A DNA stretch of 64,000 nt from CAVTJL01 sp963735065 (GCA_963735065.1 CAVTJL010000004.1:1763270-1827269), one strand, 5' to 3'. Counted from the first letter of the stretch, positions 55,420 to 64,000 are shown. Translations and numbers: made by a program. The notes: generated from the sequence alone by a model not told the origin.

Positions 55420-55920
55420 CTACTTCGGCGCCGGGACGACCGACAGAACCTCAAAAAGATCCCTGCCCGAGCGTTGCGAGATCTGGCGCAGCGTCTCGGT
55501 GGGGCCGGTCACCTCGAGGCCGGCGTCGGCGAGGCGCTGCGTGAGGTCGTCCGTCGTGATGCCGGCGAGGGAGGCTACGGTGGTGAGCGGCTGGCTCGCC
55601 ACCAGCGCCATGGCGCGGCCGCCCGGGCCGCCGCCGGGTCCGCCGCCGAGGCTGCCGACCGCCATCACGGCCGCGACGGCGAGGCTGATGGCGAGCGGGA
55701 TGAAGAGGGCGCGGCGGCGGATATAATTCATGACGCCGTGCCAGTTGCGCCAGACGTGGAGGGCCACCGGCAGCAGCAGCACCAGGCTCAGCCACACATG
55801 CATCTCGTGGAAGAGGCCGGGTGCTGCGTGAACGAAGAGCGCCACGCCCGAGACGGCCGAGATCAAGAAAAGACTGGCCGTGAAGGTGGTGGCGTGGCGG
55901 GTGAGGATGCGGTCGGCCAT
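55420..55920 (-). CDS. DUF4405-type membrane protein (cytochrome b-like)
   Basis: This 166-residue protein has helices around residues 13-31, 38-57 and 72-91, with histidines in TRHATTFTASL, LFHEMHVWLSLVLLLPVALHVWRNW that could bind heme as in DUF4405 and formate-dehydrogenase gamma-like proteins. A Gly/Pro-rich linker (GGGPGGGPGGR) leads to a helical C-terminal domain, ITTDDLTQRLADAGLEV. Its redox partner is unknown. Its leftward promoter should lie in 55921-56060. Confidence 0.8.
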   Translation of the reverse strand: MADRILTRHATTFTASLFLISAVSGVALFVHAAPGLFHEMHVWLSLVLLLPVALHVWRNWHGVMNYIRRRALFIPLAISLAVAAVMAVGSLGGGPGGGPGGRAMALVASQPLTTVASLAGITTDDLTQRLADAGLEVTGPTETLRQISQRSGRDLFEVLSVVPAPK

Positions 55921-56062
55921 GGACGGGTGCTCTCCTGTTTTTCTGTCGGTGGGAACAGGATCACCATGCCGGCCCTTTGTCGCCGGTCTTTGGCGGCACC
56001 ATGGCCGAATTGTCGCAAGATGTAACGGCGGGCGGGCCGGGCGGGAGCGCGGGCGCCGCCCC

Positions 56063-56460
56063 TCACCCTTTGCGCTTGGACCGGTTCAGCTCGATGGCCG
56101 CGCGGACGAGGGCCTTCAGCGCCTCCGCGTCGACGTCCCGGCCCTCCTCGATGTCGATGGCGCGCCGCGTGCCGCCTTCGAGGCTGGCATTGAAGAGGCC
56201 CCTGGGGTCCGGCAGCGAGGCGCCCTTGGCGAAGGTCATCTTGACGACCTTCTTGTAGGTCTCGCCGGTGCAGATGATGCCGTCCGCGACCAGACCGGAA
56301 CGCCCCGCCACTTCCACTCCTCGACGATCAGGGGATCGGCTTCCCTGACGAGAGAACGGATATGGGCGAGCATGGCGCCGCGCCAGTCGTTCAGCTCGGC
56401 TATGCGCGCGTCGATCAGGCGGGAGGCCGCCTCACCGGATTGCGGCCCGTCCTTCGTCAT
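56063..56460 (-). CDS. DUF1801 (YdhG/YjhX-like) protein (frameshifted)
   Basis: The N-terminal half reads SRLIDARIAELNDWRGAML then EEWKWRGVPVWS. The second half, DGIICTGETYKKVVKMTFAK to ALKALVRAAIELNRSKRKG, is in the next frame. One base is missing near 56296 (CGG-GAC read as CGGAC). Corrected length is about 132 residues, normal for DUF1801. The function is unknown; such genes often accompany SRPBCC and ArsR genes, as here. Confidence 0.8.
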
Positions 56461-56490
56461 GCCCGCTTCTCCTCCCTGGTCCCGACGGGC

Positions 56491-56915
56491 TCAGTCCATT
56501 CGCGCCACGAGCGCCTCGAGGCTCGCGAGGAACCGCTGCCAGCCGTGCCTGGCGCCCTGGTAGGCCCGCTGCTGGTCCGGCCGGAAGCCCGCCTGCTCCA
56601 TGCGCAGATGCGTTCCCCTAGCGGTGGGCGTGAGGGTCCAGGTGACCACGCTCTCGAGCCCGAGGGCCACCCAGCTGTAGGAGAGCGTCCTTTGCGGCTC
56701 GACCGCCAGGACCCGGCAGTCGACGCTCCCCCAGTCCGCGCTGAGACAAAAGCGGTGGTCCACAACAGGCCGAAAAATCGTTCTTCATCAGCCATTCCTC
56801 GATCAGGTGCGGCTGGGTGAGCGCACGCCAGATCCTCTCCGGCGGATGGGGTATCTCGCGCTCGATCGACGACGGAGCGCGTTCCTGTGGCAGGATCGGT
56901 TGCGATTTCGGTCAT
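56491..56915 (-). pseudogene. SRPBCC/AHSA1 (Activator of Hsp90 ATPase-like) protein with two frameshifts
   Basis: The start MTEIATDPATGTRSVV is in one frame. IEREIPHPPERIWRALTQPH and LIEEWLMKNDF follow in a second frame (extra base near 56878). VVDHRFCLSADWGSVDCRVL and LRMEQAGFRPDQQRAYQGA to the C-terminus are in a third (shift near 56783). Together they give a standard SRPBCC protein of about 140 residues. Its ATG overlaps the ArsR stop, the usual ArsR-SRPBCC operon. Read errors could explain the shifts. Confidence 0.75.
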
Positions 56916-57241
56916 TGATCCATCCTCTTCAGCAGGTCCTCGAGGCTGTCGAACCGGGTCTGCCAGAACCCGGCCATCTGGCTGGTCCAGTCGACCAGCG
57001 GCGCCAGGGCGGTGAGCTGCGCGCTGTAGTGGGTCTGGCGCCCCTCGTGACGATCGCGCACGAGCCCGGCCCGCCTCAGCACGCCCAGATGCTTCGAGAC
57101 GGCCGGCTGCGAGATGCCGGCCTGGGCGGTGAGCGCACCCACGGTCTGGTCGCCCTCACGGCACAGCCGCTCGAAGATCAGGCGACGCGTCGGGTCGGCC
57201 AGCGCCTTGAAGAGCACATCCTGGGCGTCGGGCATGGGCAA
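56912..57241 (-). CDS. ArsR-family transcriptional regulator
   Basis: This 109-residue winged-helix repressor has recognition helix ISQPAVSKHLGVLRRAGLV and beta-wing RDRHEGRQTHYS. No metal-binding cysteine motif (ELCVCDL) is present, so it belongs to the non-metal ArsR group that controls adjacent SRPBCC genes. It starts immediately downstream of a tandem palindromic operator, indicating autoregulation. Confidence 0.93.
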   Translation of the reverse strand: MPMPDAQDVLFKALADPTRRLIFERLCREGDQTVGALTAQAGISQPAVSKHLGVLRRAGLVRDRHEGRQTHYSAQLTALAPLVDWTSQMAGFWQTRFDSLEDLLKRMDQ

Positions 57242-57286
57242 TCCATAACCTCGTGGCTATGGATCGTCGTATAACCGCATGGATAT
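57241..57286. promoter_or_regulatory. Tandem ArsR operator
   Basis: Two inverted repeats of the form ATAACC-N4-GGNTAT lie at 57245-57260 and 57271-57286, exactly 26 bp apart. The first extends outward to ATCC...GGAT (57241-57264). They sit directly before the arsR start codon. Confidence 0.6.
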
Positions 57287-57320
57287 GGGTTGGTCAAGCA
57301 GCAGTCGGATCGTCCCGCGC

Positions 57321-59118
57321 CTACCTGCCGATGGCGTAGGCCTGCATCAGCCGGGGCGTGGCGGCGGCTTTCAGGATGTCACCGTCGCGGGCGGCGGCGC
57401 ACAGGCGGCCGATGGACCATTCGGGCTGGACGGTGAGGATGTGGCCGCGGCGCTGGAGCTCCTTGATTGTCGCCTCGGGGAAGCTCGCCTCGAGCTGCAT
57501 GCAGCCGGGGCGGGCGGGGCGCGGCCAGAAGGAGAGCGGGGCGTGCTCGCTGTGGAAGAGCGGCGCGTCGATGGATTCCTGAAGATTGAAGCCGTGGTGG
57601 ACGTGGCGCAGGAACAGAATCGACTGCCACTGGTCCTGCTGGTCGCCGCCGGGGGTGCCGAAGGCGAGGTAGGGCAGGCCGTCGCGCAGCGCCAGCGAGG
57701 GCGAGAGGGTGGTGCGCGGGCGCTTGCCGGGTGCCAGCGTGCTGGGCAGGCCCGGCTCGAGGCGGAACATCTGGGCGCGGGAGCCGAGCGCGAAGCCGAG
57801 GTCGGGGATGATCGGGGCTCGACTGCAGCCAGCCGCCCGAGGGGGTGGCCGAGACCATGTTGCCGTGGCGGTCGATGACGTCGATGTGGCAGGTGTCGCC
57901 CCTCACCTCGCCTTTCTTGTCGCGGGCCGCGAGGTGGCCGAAGGTGGGCTCGCTGCTGTGGCCCTCGGCCGTGGTCTCGATGGCGGCCACGCGGCGCAGC
58001 TGCGCCTCGAAGGTGTCTACATGGCCGGGGCGCAGCTCCATCGAGGCGCGATCGCCGATGAGATTGCGGCGCTCGACATTGTAGGGAACCGACAAAAGGA
58101 CATCCATCGGCACCTCGGCGAAGACGGGATCGCCGTAATAGGCCTCGCGATCCGCCATCGCGAGCTTGATGCCCTCGATCACGGTATGGACGAAATCGGG
58201 CCCGAGCGGGTCCATCGAGGCGAGATCGAAGCCCTTGAGGATCGCCAGGAGCTGGAGGGAAAGAGGGCCCTGGCCCCAGGGGCCGGTCTTGCACAGGGTG
58301 TAGTCGCCATACTCGTAGGTGAGCGGCTCCTCGTAGGAGGCGCGCCAGGCGCCCATGTCGTCGGCGGTGAGCAGGCCGCCATGGCGGCGGCCGGAGACGT
58401 CCATCACCTCCTGGGTGCGGCAGAAGCGGTCGATCGCCTCGGCGACGAAGCCGCGCGCCCAGGTGCGCCTGGCGGCCTCGATCTGGCCCTCGCGGCCGTG
58501 GCCCGTGGTCTCGGCCTCCTGCAGCAGGCGGCGCCAGGTCCGTCCCAGCTCGGGATTGCGGAAGAGCTGGCCCGCCTGGGGGACCGAGCCGCCGGCGAGC
58601 CAGGTGGCGGCCGAGGTGGGCCACTCATCGGCAAAGAACTGCTGGAGGCCGGCGATGGTGGCGGCGACCGCGGCCAGCATCGGGTGGCCCTGCTCGGCAT
58701 AGTGGATGGCGGGCTCGATGACCTCGCGCAGGCTGAGGCGGCCATAGTCGCGGTGCATGGTGAGCCAGGCATCGACGGCACCCGGCACGCAGGCGGCCAG
58801 GAGCCCGCTGCCGGGCACGAGGTCGAGGCCGCGGCTGCGGTAGGCCTCGATGGTGGCGGCCTTGGGTGCGGGCCCCTGGCCGCACAGCACGCGCACCCGA
58901 TCCTCGCGCGCGGAATAGAGGATGGCCGGCATGTCGCCGCCCGGCCCGTTCAGGTGCGGCTCCACCACGTGGAGGACGAAGCCGCCGGCGACGGCGGCAT
59001 CGAAGGCGTTGCCGCCCTTCTCGAGCATGCTCATCGCGACCGCGGAGGCGATCCAGTGCGTCGAGCTGACGACGCCGAAGGTGCCCAGGATCTCGGGTCG
59101 CGTGGTGAAGCCTGCCAT
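57321..59118 (-). CDS. Gamma-glutamyltransferase-family Ntn hydrolase (frameshifted)
   Basis: This is a proenzyme that should self-cleave before Thr409 (RGDTCHIDVID) into large and small subunits. It has the N-terminal block TFGVVSSTHWIASAVAMSML, EKGGNAFDAAVA, LNGPGGDMPAILY and a C-terminal GKRPRTTLSPSLALRDG and GTPGGDQQ. An extra C in a CCCC run near 57822 shifts the frame after GGWLQSSP; corrected length is about 598 residues. No signal peptide is seen, so it is probably cytoplasmic and may act on gamma-glutamyl or related amides. The start is ATG 59118, with GTG 59127 as an alternative. It diverges from the RTX lipase gene. Confidence 0.85.
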
Positions 59119-59425
59119 GTCCGTCACTCGCCTCTGCCGCTCGGGTCGCGCCGCCCGGCCGGTCGGGCGCGGAACCGTCTGCGGCCGAGATAGACCCGAT
59201 CGCTGGCGCTGGCCACCGGCGTGCCGGCGGCGGGCCGGGCAACGAGGGCGCCCCGGCACGGCCGGGACCGCCGCAGGGGGCCTCCGCGGCCCTTGATCGA
59301 GATCAACGCGGTGAGACCCCATGCGCCTATTGTTGCAATGGGCCCCTTGCCTTCGCGTCCGGTGACCGGAGGGCTCGGAGAGGTGGTCCCGCACTCATCA
59401 AAGCGCGTCGATACTGGAGGTCGAG
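59119..59425. other. 307-bp divergent intergenic region
   Basis: This gap separates the gamma-glutamyltransferase and RTX lipase genes. It holds the second FNR/FixK box and a well-placed rightward -10 element, listed separately. I saw no other clear palindrome or reading frame. Confidence 0.5.
59293..59333 (+). promoter_or_regulatory. FNR/FixK box with class-II promoter geometry
   Basis: TTGATCGAGATCAA (59293-59306) is the exact reverse complement of the box at 223-236. A -10-like TATTGT lies at 59328-59333. A transcription start about eight bases later, near 59341, puts the box centre at -41.5, the standard position for FNR activation without a -35 element. The leader to ATG 59426 would be about 85 bases. 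Confidence 0.7.
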
Positions 59426-60949
59426 ATGGTCGCCAATCCGCTCCTGGTCGAATCGAGCCTCTTTGCCTACGACACCTTCTTCAGCGAGCCCGACTATGCC
59501 GGCACCGCCGCGATGCCGAAGCTCGCGACCGGCAACGCCGTGGAGCGAGGCTGGACGCCTGTGGACCTGCCGGGTGCCGCCAACGGCGTGCAGACCGTGG
59601 ACCTCTCGGGCTTCGTCCCGCCCGACTCGCCCATCGCCGGCGCCACCATCACCTCCGCCGTCCACTTCTACGAGGGCGAGCTCGAGGGCAAGAACACTCT
59701 CGCCATCGCCTTCCGCAGCACCGACGAGGGTGACGCCGAGTTCGCCTTCCAGAGCAGCGCGCTGCCGCCCAATCCCCTCGGCGCCAAGTATGGCTGGGAC
59801 CTCTATTACGCCCTGCACGCGCCGGTCGTGGCCGAGGCGCTGGGGCTCGCCGCCGATCCCGCGAGCGGCGTCGAGCAGGTGCTGATCACCGGCCACAGCC
59901 TGGGCGGCATCCTGGCCGAGCTGACCTCGGCGCGCCTCCTGGCCGATCCGGCCTCCCCGCTCGGCTCCGCTGCAGAGCTCCTCGCCGACAAGACGCTGAC
60001 GGTGACCTACGGCTCGCCAGGATCGACCGCCGATGCTAGCGGCCTCAAGGTCTTCAACGTCTATCATACCGACGACCTTGTGGCCCGGCTCTCCGACCTG
60101 AGCCCGCTCTTCGAAGCGGGTGGGGCCGCGCGCGAGGGCGTGGATCTCGCGGTGGCACGGCCGGAGGGGGATCTCGACCATCTGAGGCCCAAGAACCTGG
60201 ACACGCCCGAGGAGGTCTTCGCCGCGCTCCAGAACCCGGCCTACCGGGTCGAGCACAATGCGCTCCTCTACATCGACACGGCCAAGCTGCTGAGCGACAA
60301 TGAGCGGCTAATCCCGGGCGTCGCCGACGCGCATGGCGATCCGGACCGCTGGCTGCTGACGAACGCTGACCATGTGAGGATCGGGACGGACGGCAACGAC
60401 GTGCTCAAAGGAGCGCCTTTCGCATCGTCGGTCCTGTTCGGGCAGGACGGCGACGATGTGCTGAAAGGTGGGCATTTCACCTTTCCTTCCCACATCGGGC
60501 TCTCTTCCTCCGCCAGCATCTCGAGCTCAGACGGGCTCGCCGGCGGCGACGGCAATGACCGCCTCTTCGGTTTCGACGGTCCGGATCGCCTCGATGGAGG
60601 GCCCGGCAACGACGTGCTCAGGGGAGGCGGAGGATCGGACGTGCTCTTTGCGAGCACGGGCACCGATCTGCTCGAAGGCGGCCCGGGCCAAGATACTGCC
60701 GTCTTCGACGGCCAGTTTGCCGACTATGCGATAACGCTGAACAAAAAATCGCTCGTCGTCGAGCTGTCGGGGCCAGTACCGGAGACGGCAACGTTGCATG
60801 GCGTCGAGCTGCTGCAGTTCGACGACGGCAGTTTCGCCTTTCACAAGGGCAAGCTCGAGCCCGTTCCGGAGGCCGCCACCACCGTCGCGGCCGACCTGCT
60901 GCCGGTGGCGAGCGTGGACAGCCTCGTGGCCTCGCCCGAGCCGAGCTGA
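59426..60949 (+). CDS. Lipase-like RTX protein (type I secretion substrate)
   Basis: The 507-residue protein has an alpha/beta-hydrolase nucleophile elbow with Ser158 (ITGHSLGGILAEL) and a probable acid and base downstream (YHTDDL; VEHNALLY), as in class-3-type lipases. Residues about 318-415 hold calcium-binding RTX nonapeptides: GTDGNDVLKG, GQDGDDVLKGG, GGDGNDRLFG, GGPGNDVLRGGGGSDVLF and GGPGQDTAVF. It lacks an N-terminal signal peptide. The acidic, uncleaved C-terminus fits ABC-type secretion, though no type I exporter is in the window. GGAGG lies six bases before ATG 59426. An FNR box controls its likely promoter. Confidence 0.9.
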   Translation: MVANPLLVESSLFAYDTFFSEPDYAGTAAMPKLATGNAVERGWTPVDLPGAANGVQTVDLSGFVPPDSPIAGATITSAVHFYEGELEGKNTLAIAFRSTDEGDAEFAFQSSALPPNPLGAKYGWDLYYALHAPVVAEALGLAADPASGVEQVLITGHSLGGILAELTSARLLADPASPLGSAAELLADKTLTVTYGSPGSTADASGLKVFNVYHTDDLVARLSDLSPLFEAGGAAREGVDLAVARPEGDLDHLRPKNLDTPEEVFAALQNPAYRVEHNALLYIDTAKLLSDNERLIPGVADAHGDPDRWLLTNADHVRIGTDGNDVLKGAPFASSVLFGQDGDDVLKGGHFTFPSHIGLSSSASISSSDGLAGGDGNDRLFGFDGPDRLDGGPGNDVLRGGGGSDVLFASTGTDLLEGGPGQDTAVFDGQFADYAITLNKKSLVVELSGPVPETATLHGVELLQFDDGSFAFHKGKLEPVPEAATTVAADLLPVASVDSLVASPEPS

Positions 60950-61200
60950 GGCACCACAGGCGCCGCAGGCCGACGCGCCGATCGGGCGCGTCACCGGCGA
61001 CCCGCGGCGCCGGTCAGAGCATCGAGCGGCCGGGCGAGGGGGGCGGGCGCGAGCGGCTCGAGTGGGATGCACCCGAAATCTTTCAGGTCCCGGGTGAGTA
61101 GTGGCATCCGAACGGCATCGACCTCGAAGACAGGCTGCGGGCTCTCTGCTAGGATGCTTGGTTGAAAAAGCACAAAAAGGTGGGATGGGAGCTTTGTGTC

Positions 61201-64000
61201 ATGGCCAGCACCACCAGGCGATCCAGAGCATCGAAGACGTCCCGGCCCGTCGAGGCGACCGTTCTCGGCAGCACGGTCCTCACACCGCCGGTGCGCGAGG
61301 CGCTGACCCATGCGGAGGCGGCGCCGCTGCGCGGCGTGCCCAAGGACAGCGGGGCCGAGGCGGTGCTGGCGCGGGCCGAGGGCCTGTTGGGCCGGGGTCA
61401 GCTCGGGCCGGCACTGGCCGAGCTCGCCACGCTCAAGGCCGGCGACGCGTCGCTCGCCGGGCGCTACGCCTTCCTGCACCAGGAAAAGGTCTCACGGGCG
61501 CAGATCGGCATAGCACAGCGCTACGTGGCGCGCGGCGATCTGAAGAATGCCCGCAGCTTCTATGAGCAGGCGCTGAAGCTCGATGGGGCCGATGCCACGG
61601 TGCGCAGTGTCGGGACGGTGGCCGCCAAGGCGTTCGACAGTCTTCTCGCCCAGCGCGGCAAGCTCATCGGCGCCATGCTGGCCGACATCAAGAAAAGAGA
61701 CTTCGCGGAATGGTGCGGGCGCAAGAAGACGCTCGGTGATCTGACACTGCTCGACGACGCCGGGGTGCGCCAGCGCGTCTATCCCGACTTTCGGCTGCAG
61801 GACAGGCTCGGCGAGCGGCCACCGCTGAGCCCGACGCCCGGCTATGTCGATCCGCTGCCGGTCGAGACCGACCTCGCGGCGTTCACCTCGACCGTGCCGG
61901 GGGCGATCTTCCGCGCGGTGGGCGACACGCCGATCGACGTGGACGCGCCGCAGGCCGAGGTTCCCGGCGATCCGCCGGGAGACCGGGTGCATGCCTCGCT
62001 GGCGCTTCCCGTCGTCGCCAACGTGCTGAAGGCCAAGCTCGGCCTCTTCGCGCTCGACCAGGGCCTCAGCGTCACGGGTGAGGCCCCGGGCTCGCTGCCA
62101 CTGTTCCGCTACGAGCATCTGCGCGACCGGACGCGGGTGGTGATCGCCGACATCCAGGCGATCGAGAGCCGGATGCTGCCGATCCAGTTCGCGCTCGACG
62201 ACTTCGCCCAGCTCGTCGACGCGGTGCGCGGGCCGCTGGAGGCGCAGCAGGCCGAGCTGGCGGCGCTCAATCAGAAGATCACCGAGCTGACCCAGATGCT
62301 GGCCGAGCTGGGGCCGCTCGAGCAGGCGCTCGACGGGGTGGTGATCGCGCTCGACAAGGCGCAGGACGAGTGCGACTGCGACTGGTTCTGCTGGCTTGTC
62401 TCGATCCTGGCCGACGCCTTCATCACGGCGCTGGCCACTGCCGTGGTGATCGCGCTCGCCACCGCCGCCAACCCCGTGCTCGCCGGCATCATCATCGCCT
62501 ATGGCGTGCCGCTCGCGATCGGCCTCGGGGGCGCCACCTTCTACCTGGCCTATACGAGCGCCACCTGCGAGAACGTGGGCACGATCGCCCGCACCATGCA
62601 TCAGAGCCTCGATGGGGTGAGGGCCGCCATCGCCGACACGACGGCCGAGCTGCAGCATGGCCTGGCGCGACGCGACGTGCTCATCGCCAATATCAATGCG
62701 CTCTCGCAGCAGCTGGACGCGATCTACCAGAGCAACGCGGCAAGGCTTTTGGATGCCAAGACGCTGGACGCGATCCAGGCGCAGTACAACGGCCTGCGGC
62801 AATCCTTGCTGACCCGCGCGCAGGAGACGGCGAGGCTCGCCCAGACCGCGTTCAACTTCGAGCGCGACCAGGACGTGCGGCTGATCAAGGACGCCTATCT
62901 CGACCCGAGCCTCAAGGGCTACACGGCAGCCGAGACGCTGCTGGCCGATCTGGGCGGGCTCGACCACATCGAGCTCACCGGCCGCACCCAAAAGCCGCTG
63001 CAGCTCAGCCAGATGGTCTCGCTCAGGAAGCACAGCCCGCTGAGCTTCATAGCGCTGTCGGCCACCCGGACCGCACGCTTCACGACGACGCTCGCCGATT
63101 TCGACCGTTGGTATCCCGGCACCTACCTGCAGCGGGTGAAGGAGGTGCGCGTCGAGGTGCTGGTGGACGGCGAGGCGGTGCCGGCCAGGGGCTATCTCTC
63201 GAACGACGGCGTCTCGCTGGTCCGCTTCGTCGACAGCCGCAACGACCGGCCCGTGGACAACCTCCGGGTCTTCGCCGAGCCCGATCCCGACATCGCCAAG
63301 CTCTGCTACAAGCGCCTGCAGCGGCGTCGCCATGTCGACACGATGGCGTTCCCCGCCTTCGTCTCGGACCTCTACGACGCACGGCAGCGCAGCCTGCAGG
63401 AGCGCGAGCGCAACGTCTTCGAGAATGTCGGCCTCGAGAGCAGCTGGCTGCTCGAGCTCCTGCCCGACCAGCCGTTCGATCTCGGCCGCATCGCCGATGT
63501 GCGCATCTGGTTCCAGTACGAGGCGCTGCTCGACGACACGCTGAAGCGCCTCCTGGAGGCCAAGCAGCGGGTGGGCCGCCGCGAGATGCTGGCACTGCCG
63601 ATCGGCGAGCGCCTGCGCGCAGCGGGCGCCACGGTCGACTTCGCCGCCCCGCTCGCCTTCGAGACCACGCGCGACCTCTTCGAGGGTCCGTCGGTCGACA
63701 AGACGATCCTCAATGCGGGCGTGGCGGTCCGGCTCAAGGACGGGCGCAAGCCCGGCGGGCCGATCGAGGTGCAGCTCGCCTTCGACGGGGCGTCGCCGGT
63801 CACCGTGACCACGACCGACAGCGGCGTTGCCGCCACCGCCCCGGACCATCCGGCCGGCGGCGGCCTCGCCGCCCTCGCCACGATGGTCCACGGCAAGAGC
63901 GTCAAGGGCAGCTGGACGGCGCAGATCACCGACACGCCGGCGGGTGTGAGCACCGCCGACGTCGACGAGCTGTTTTTGCTGCTCTACTGCGAGTATGCGA
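61201..64000 (+). CDS. Tc-toxin A-subunit-like protein with central membrane-active region (runs off window)
   Basis: The frame is open for at least 933 codons to the window edge. ATG 61201 is preceded by GGGAG. Residues about 100-140 look TPR-like (IAQRYVARGDLKNARSFYEQAL). Helical coiled-coil segments (about 330-390, 470-560) flank a hydrophobic stretch (about 391-457; AFITALATAVVIALATAANP). The region near 620-800 (ADFDRWYPGTYLQRVKEVRV; NVFENVGLESSWLLELLP; LGRIADVRIWFQYEALLDD) closely resembles the C-terminal TcB-binding part of TcA insecticidal toxins, where D-Y-P-G-x-Y-x-R-R-I-K and S-x-W-x-L-x-L-P blocks recur. The end, VDELFLLLYCEYA, fits the DIxLxLxY finish of that domain. No signal peptide is seen. 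Toxin or toxin-derived scaffold are both possible. Confidence 0.6.
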   Translation, partial: MASTTRRSRASKTSRPVEATVLGSTVLTPPVREALTHAEAAPLRGVPKDSGAEAVLARAEGLLGRGQLGPALAELATLKAGDASLAGRYAFLHQEKVSRAQIGIAQRYVARGDLKNARSFYEQALKLDGADATVRSVGTVAAKAFDSLLAQRGKLIGAMLADIKKRDFAEWCGRKKTLGDLTLLDDAGVRQRVYPDFRLQDRLGERPPLSPTPGYVDPLPVETDLAAFTSTVPGAIFRAVGDTPIDVDAPQAEVPGDPPGDRVHASLALPVVANVLKAKLGLFALDQGLSVTGEAPGSLPLFRYEHLRDRTRVVIADIQAIESRMLPIQFALDDFAQLVDAVRGPLEAQQAELAALNQKITELTQMLAELGPLEQALDGVVIALDKAQDECDCDWFCWLVSILADAFITALATAVVIALATAANPVLAGIIIAYGVPLAIGLGGATFYLAYTSATCENVGTIARTMHQSLDGVRAAIADTTAELQHGLARRDVLIANINALSQQLDAIYQSNAARLLDAKTLDAIQAQYNGLRQSLLTRAQETARLAQTAFNFERDQDVRLIKDAYLDPSLKGYTAAETLLADLGGLDHIELTGRTQKPLQLSQMVSLRKHSPLSFIALSATRTARFTTTLADFDRWYPGTYLQRVKEVRVEVLVDGEAVPARGYLSNDGVSLVRFVDSRNDRPVDNLRVFAEPDPDIAKLCYKRLQRRRHVDTMAFPAFVSDLYDARQRSLQERERNVFENVGLESSWLLELLPDQPFDLGRIADVRIWFQYEALLDDTLKRLLEAKQRVGRREMLALPIGERLRAAGATVDFAAPLAFETTRDLFEGPSVDKTILNAGVAVRLKDGRKPGGPIEVQLAFDGASPVTVTTTDSGVAATAPDHPAGGGLAALATMVHGKSVKGSWTAQITDTPAGVSTADVDELFLLLYCEYA

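Noticed and set aside
60991..61130. Leftward coding-like fragment (MPLLTRDLKDFGCIPLEPL)
   Set aside because: It is short, has no start in a sensible place, and overlaps the promoter region of the Tc-A-like gene.
61492..63891. Long leftward open frame of about 800 codons
   Set aside because: It is an antisense shadow of the Tc-A-like gene: the opposite frame has the family motifs, and the leftward product is compositionally biased (Arg/Gly/Glu/Ala/Leu-rich) without domains.
1..64000. CRISPR array, prophage or rRNA operon
   Set aside because: No short regularly spaced direct repeats with spacers, no phage structural gene set and no rRNA sequence were seen; the only regular repeats are the coding Ig-like modules.

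Overview
The window is GC-rich DNA, roughly two-thirds G+C by eye, from what looks like a free-living alphaproteobacterium. Evidence for this is a typical lepA, Tat-exported ABC substrate-binding proteins, several solute-uptake loci and FNR/FixK-type boxes. A Rhodospirillales or Hyphomicrobiales member is my guess; no rRNA or ribosomal-protein gene is present to fix it. One tRNA (Ser, anticodon GGA) is present.

Layout. 1-6.5 kb: an anaerobic redox cluster led by a GltD-like FAD/NAD(P) protein with a ferredoxin tail, a NifJ-type pyruvate:ferredoxin oxidoreductase and a dihydroorotate-dehydrogenase-like protein. It diverges from a gene cut by the window edge, and a perfect FNR/FixK box lies between them. 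6.5-13.4 kb: a LysR regulator with a palindromic operator, a branched-chain-type ABC importer whose permease and ATPase are fused, and an enolase-superfamily enzyme. 14-19.5 kb: a giant secreted protein with two nucleoside-hydrolase-like domains flanking ten Ig-like repeats, preceded by a strongly structured leader. 20-25 kb: housekeeping and metabolic genes (tRNA-Ser, lepA, a beta-hydroxyacid dehydrogenase, a DUF983 protein, a TauD-like dioxygenase). 25-36 kb: a divergent sugar-acid locus with a GntR regulator, mannonate-dehydratase-like enzyme and aldo/keto reductase on one side, and a five-component dipeptide-type importer in four genes, an esterase and a galactonate-dehydratase-like enzyme on the other. 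36-42 kb: a YcgN-like protein, an OmpA-type envelope protein, a nucleoside hydrolase, a GH1 glycosidase, an SDR and a membrane desaturase. 42.6-45.6 kb: a FIST sensor protein overlapping a hybrid histidine kinase. 45.8-50.6 kb: an SDR and a ribose-type sugar ABC importer ending in a clear terminator.

50.6-55.4 kb is a decayed accessory patch. It holds hairpins with T tracts, an unknown gene, a 5'-truncated IS110-family transposase, a multiply frameshifted gene for a Cys-rich secreted protein and the C-terminal half of a sugar-binding protein. 55.4-59.1 kb carries a DUF4405 membrane protein, a DUF1801 protein, an ArsR-SRPBCC pair with a tandem palindromic operator, and a gamma-glutamyltransferase. 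59.1-64 kb carries a lipase-like RTX protein behind a second FNR box, identical to the first on the other strand. It ends in a >930-residue protein, running off the window, whose C-terminal part resembles the TcB-binding region of insecticidal Tc-toxin A subunits.

At least ten single-base indels break otherwise convincing coding frames, several of them in short homopolymers. Some may be consensus errors rather than real mutations, so the frameshifted genes are given here as full spans. The most unusual items are the Tc-A-like protein, the paired FNR boxes, the structured leader before the repeat protein, and the PreT/PreA-like arrangement around NifJ.
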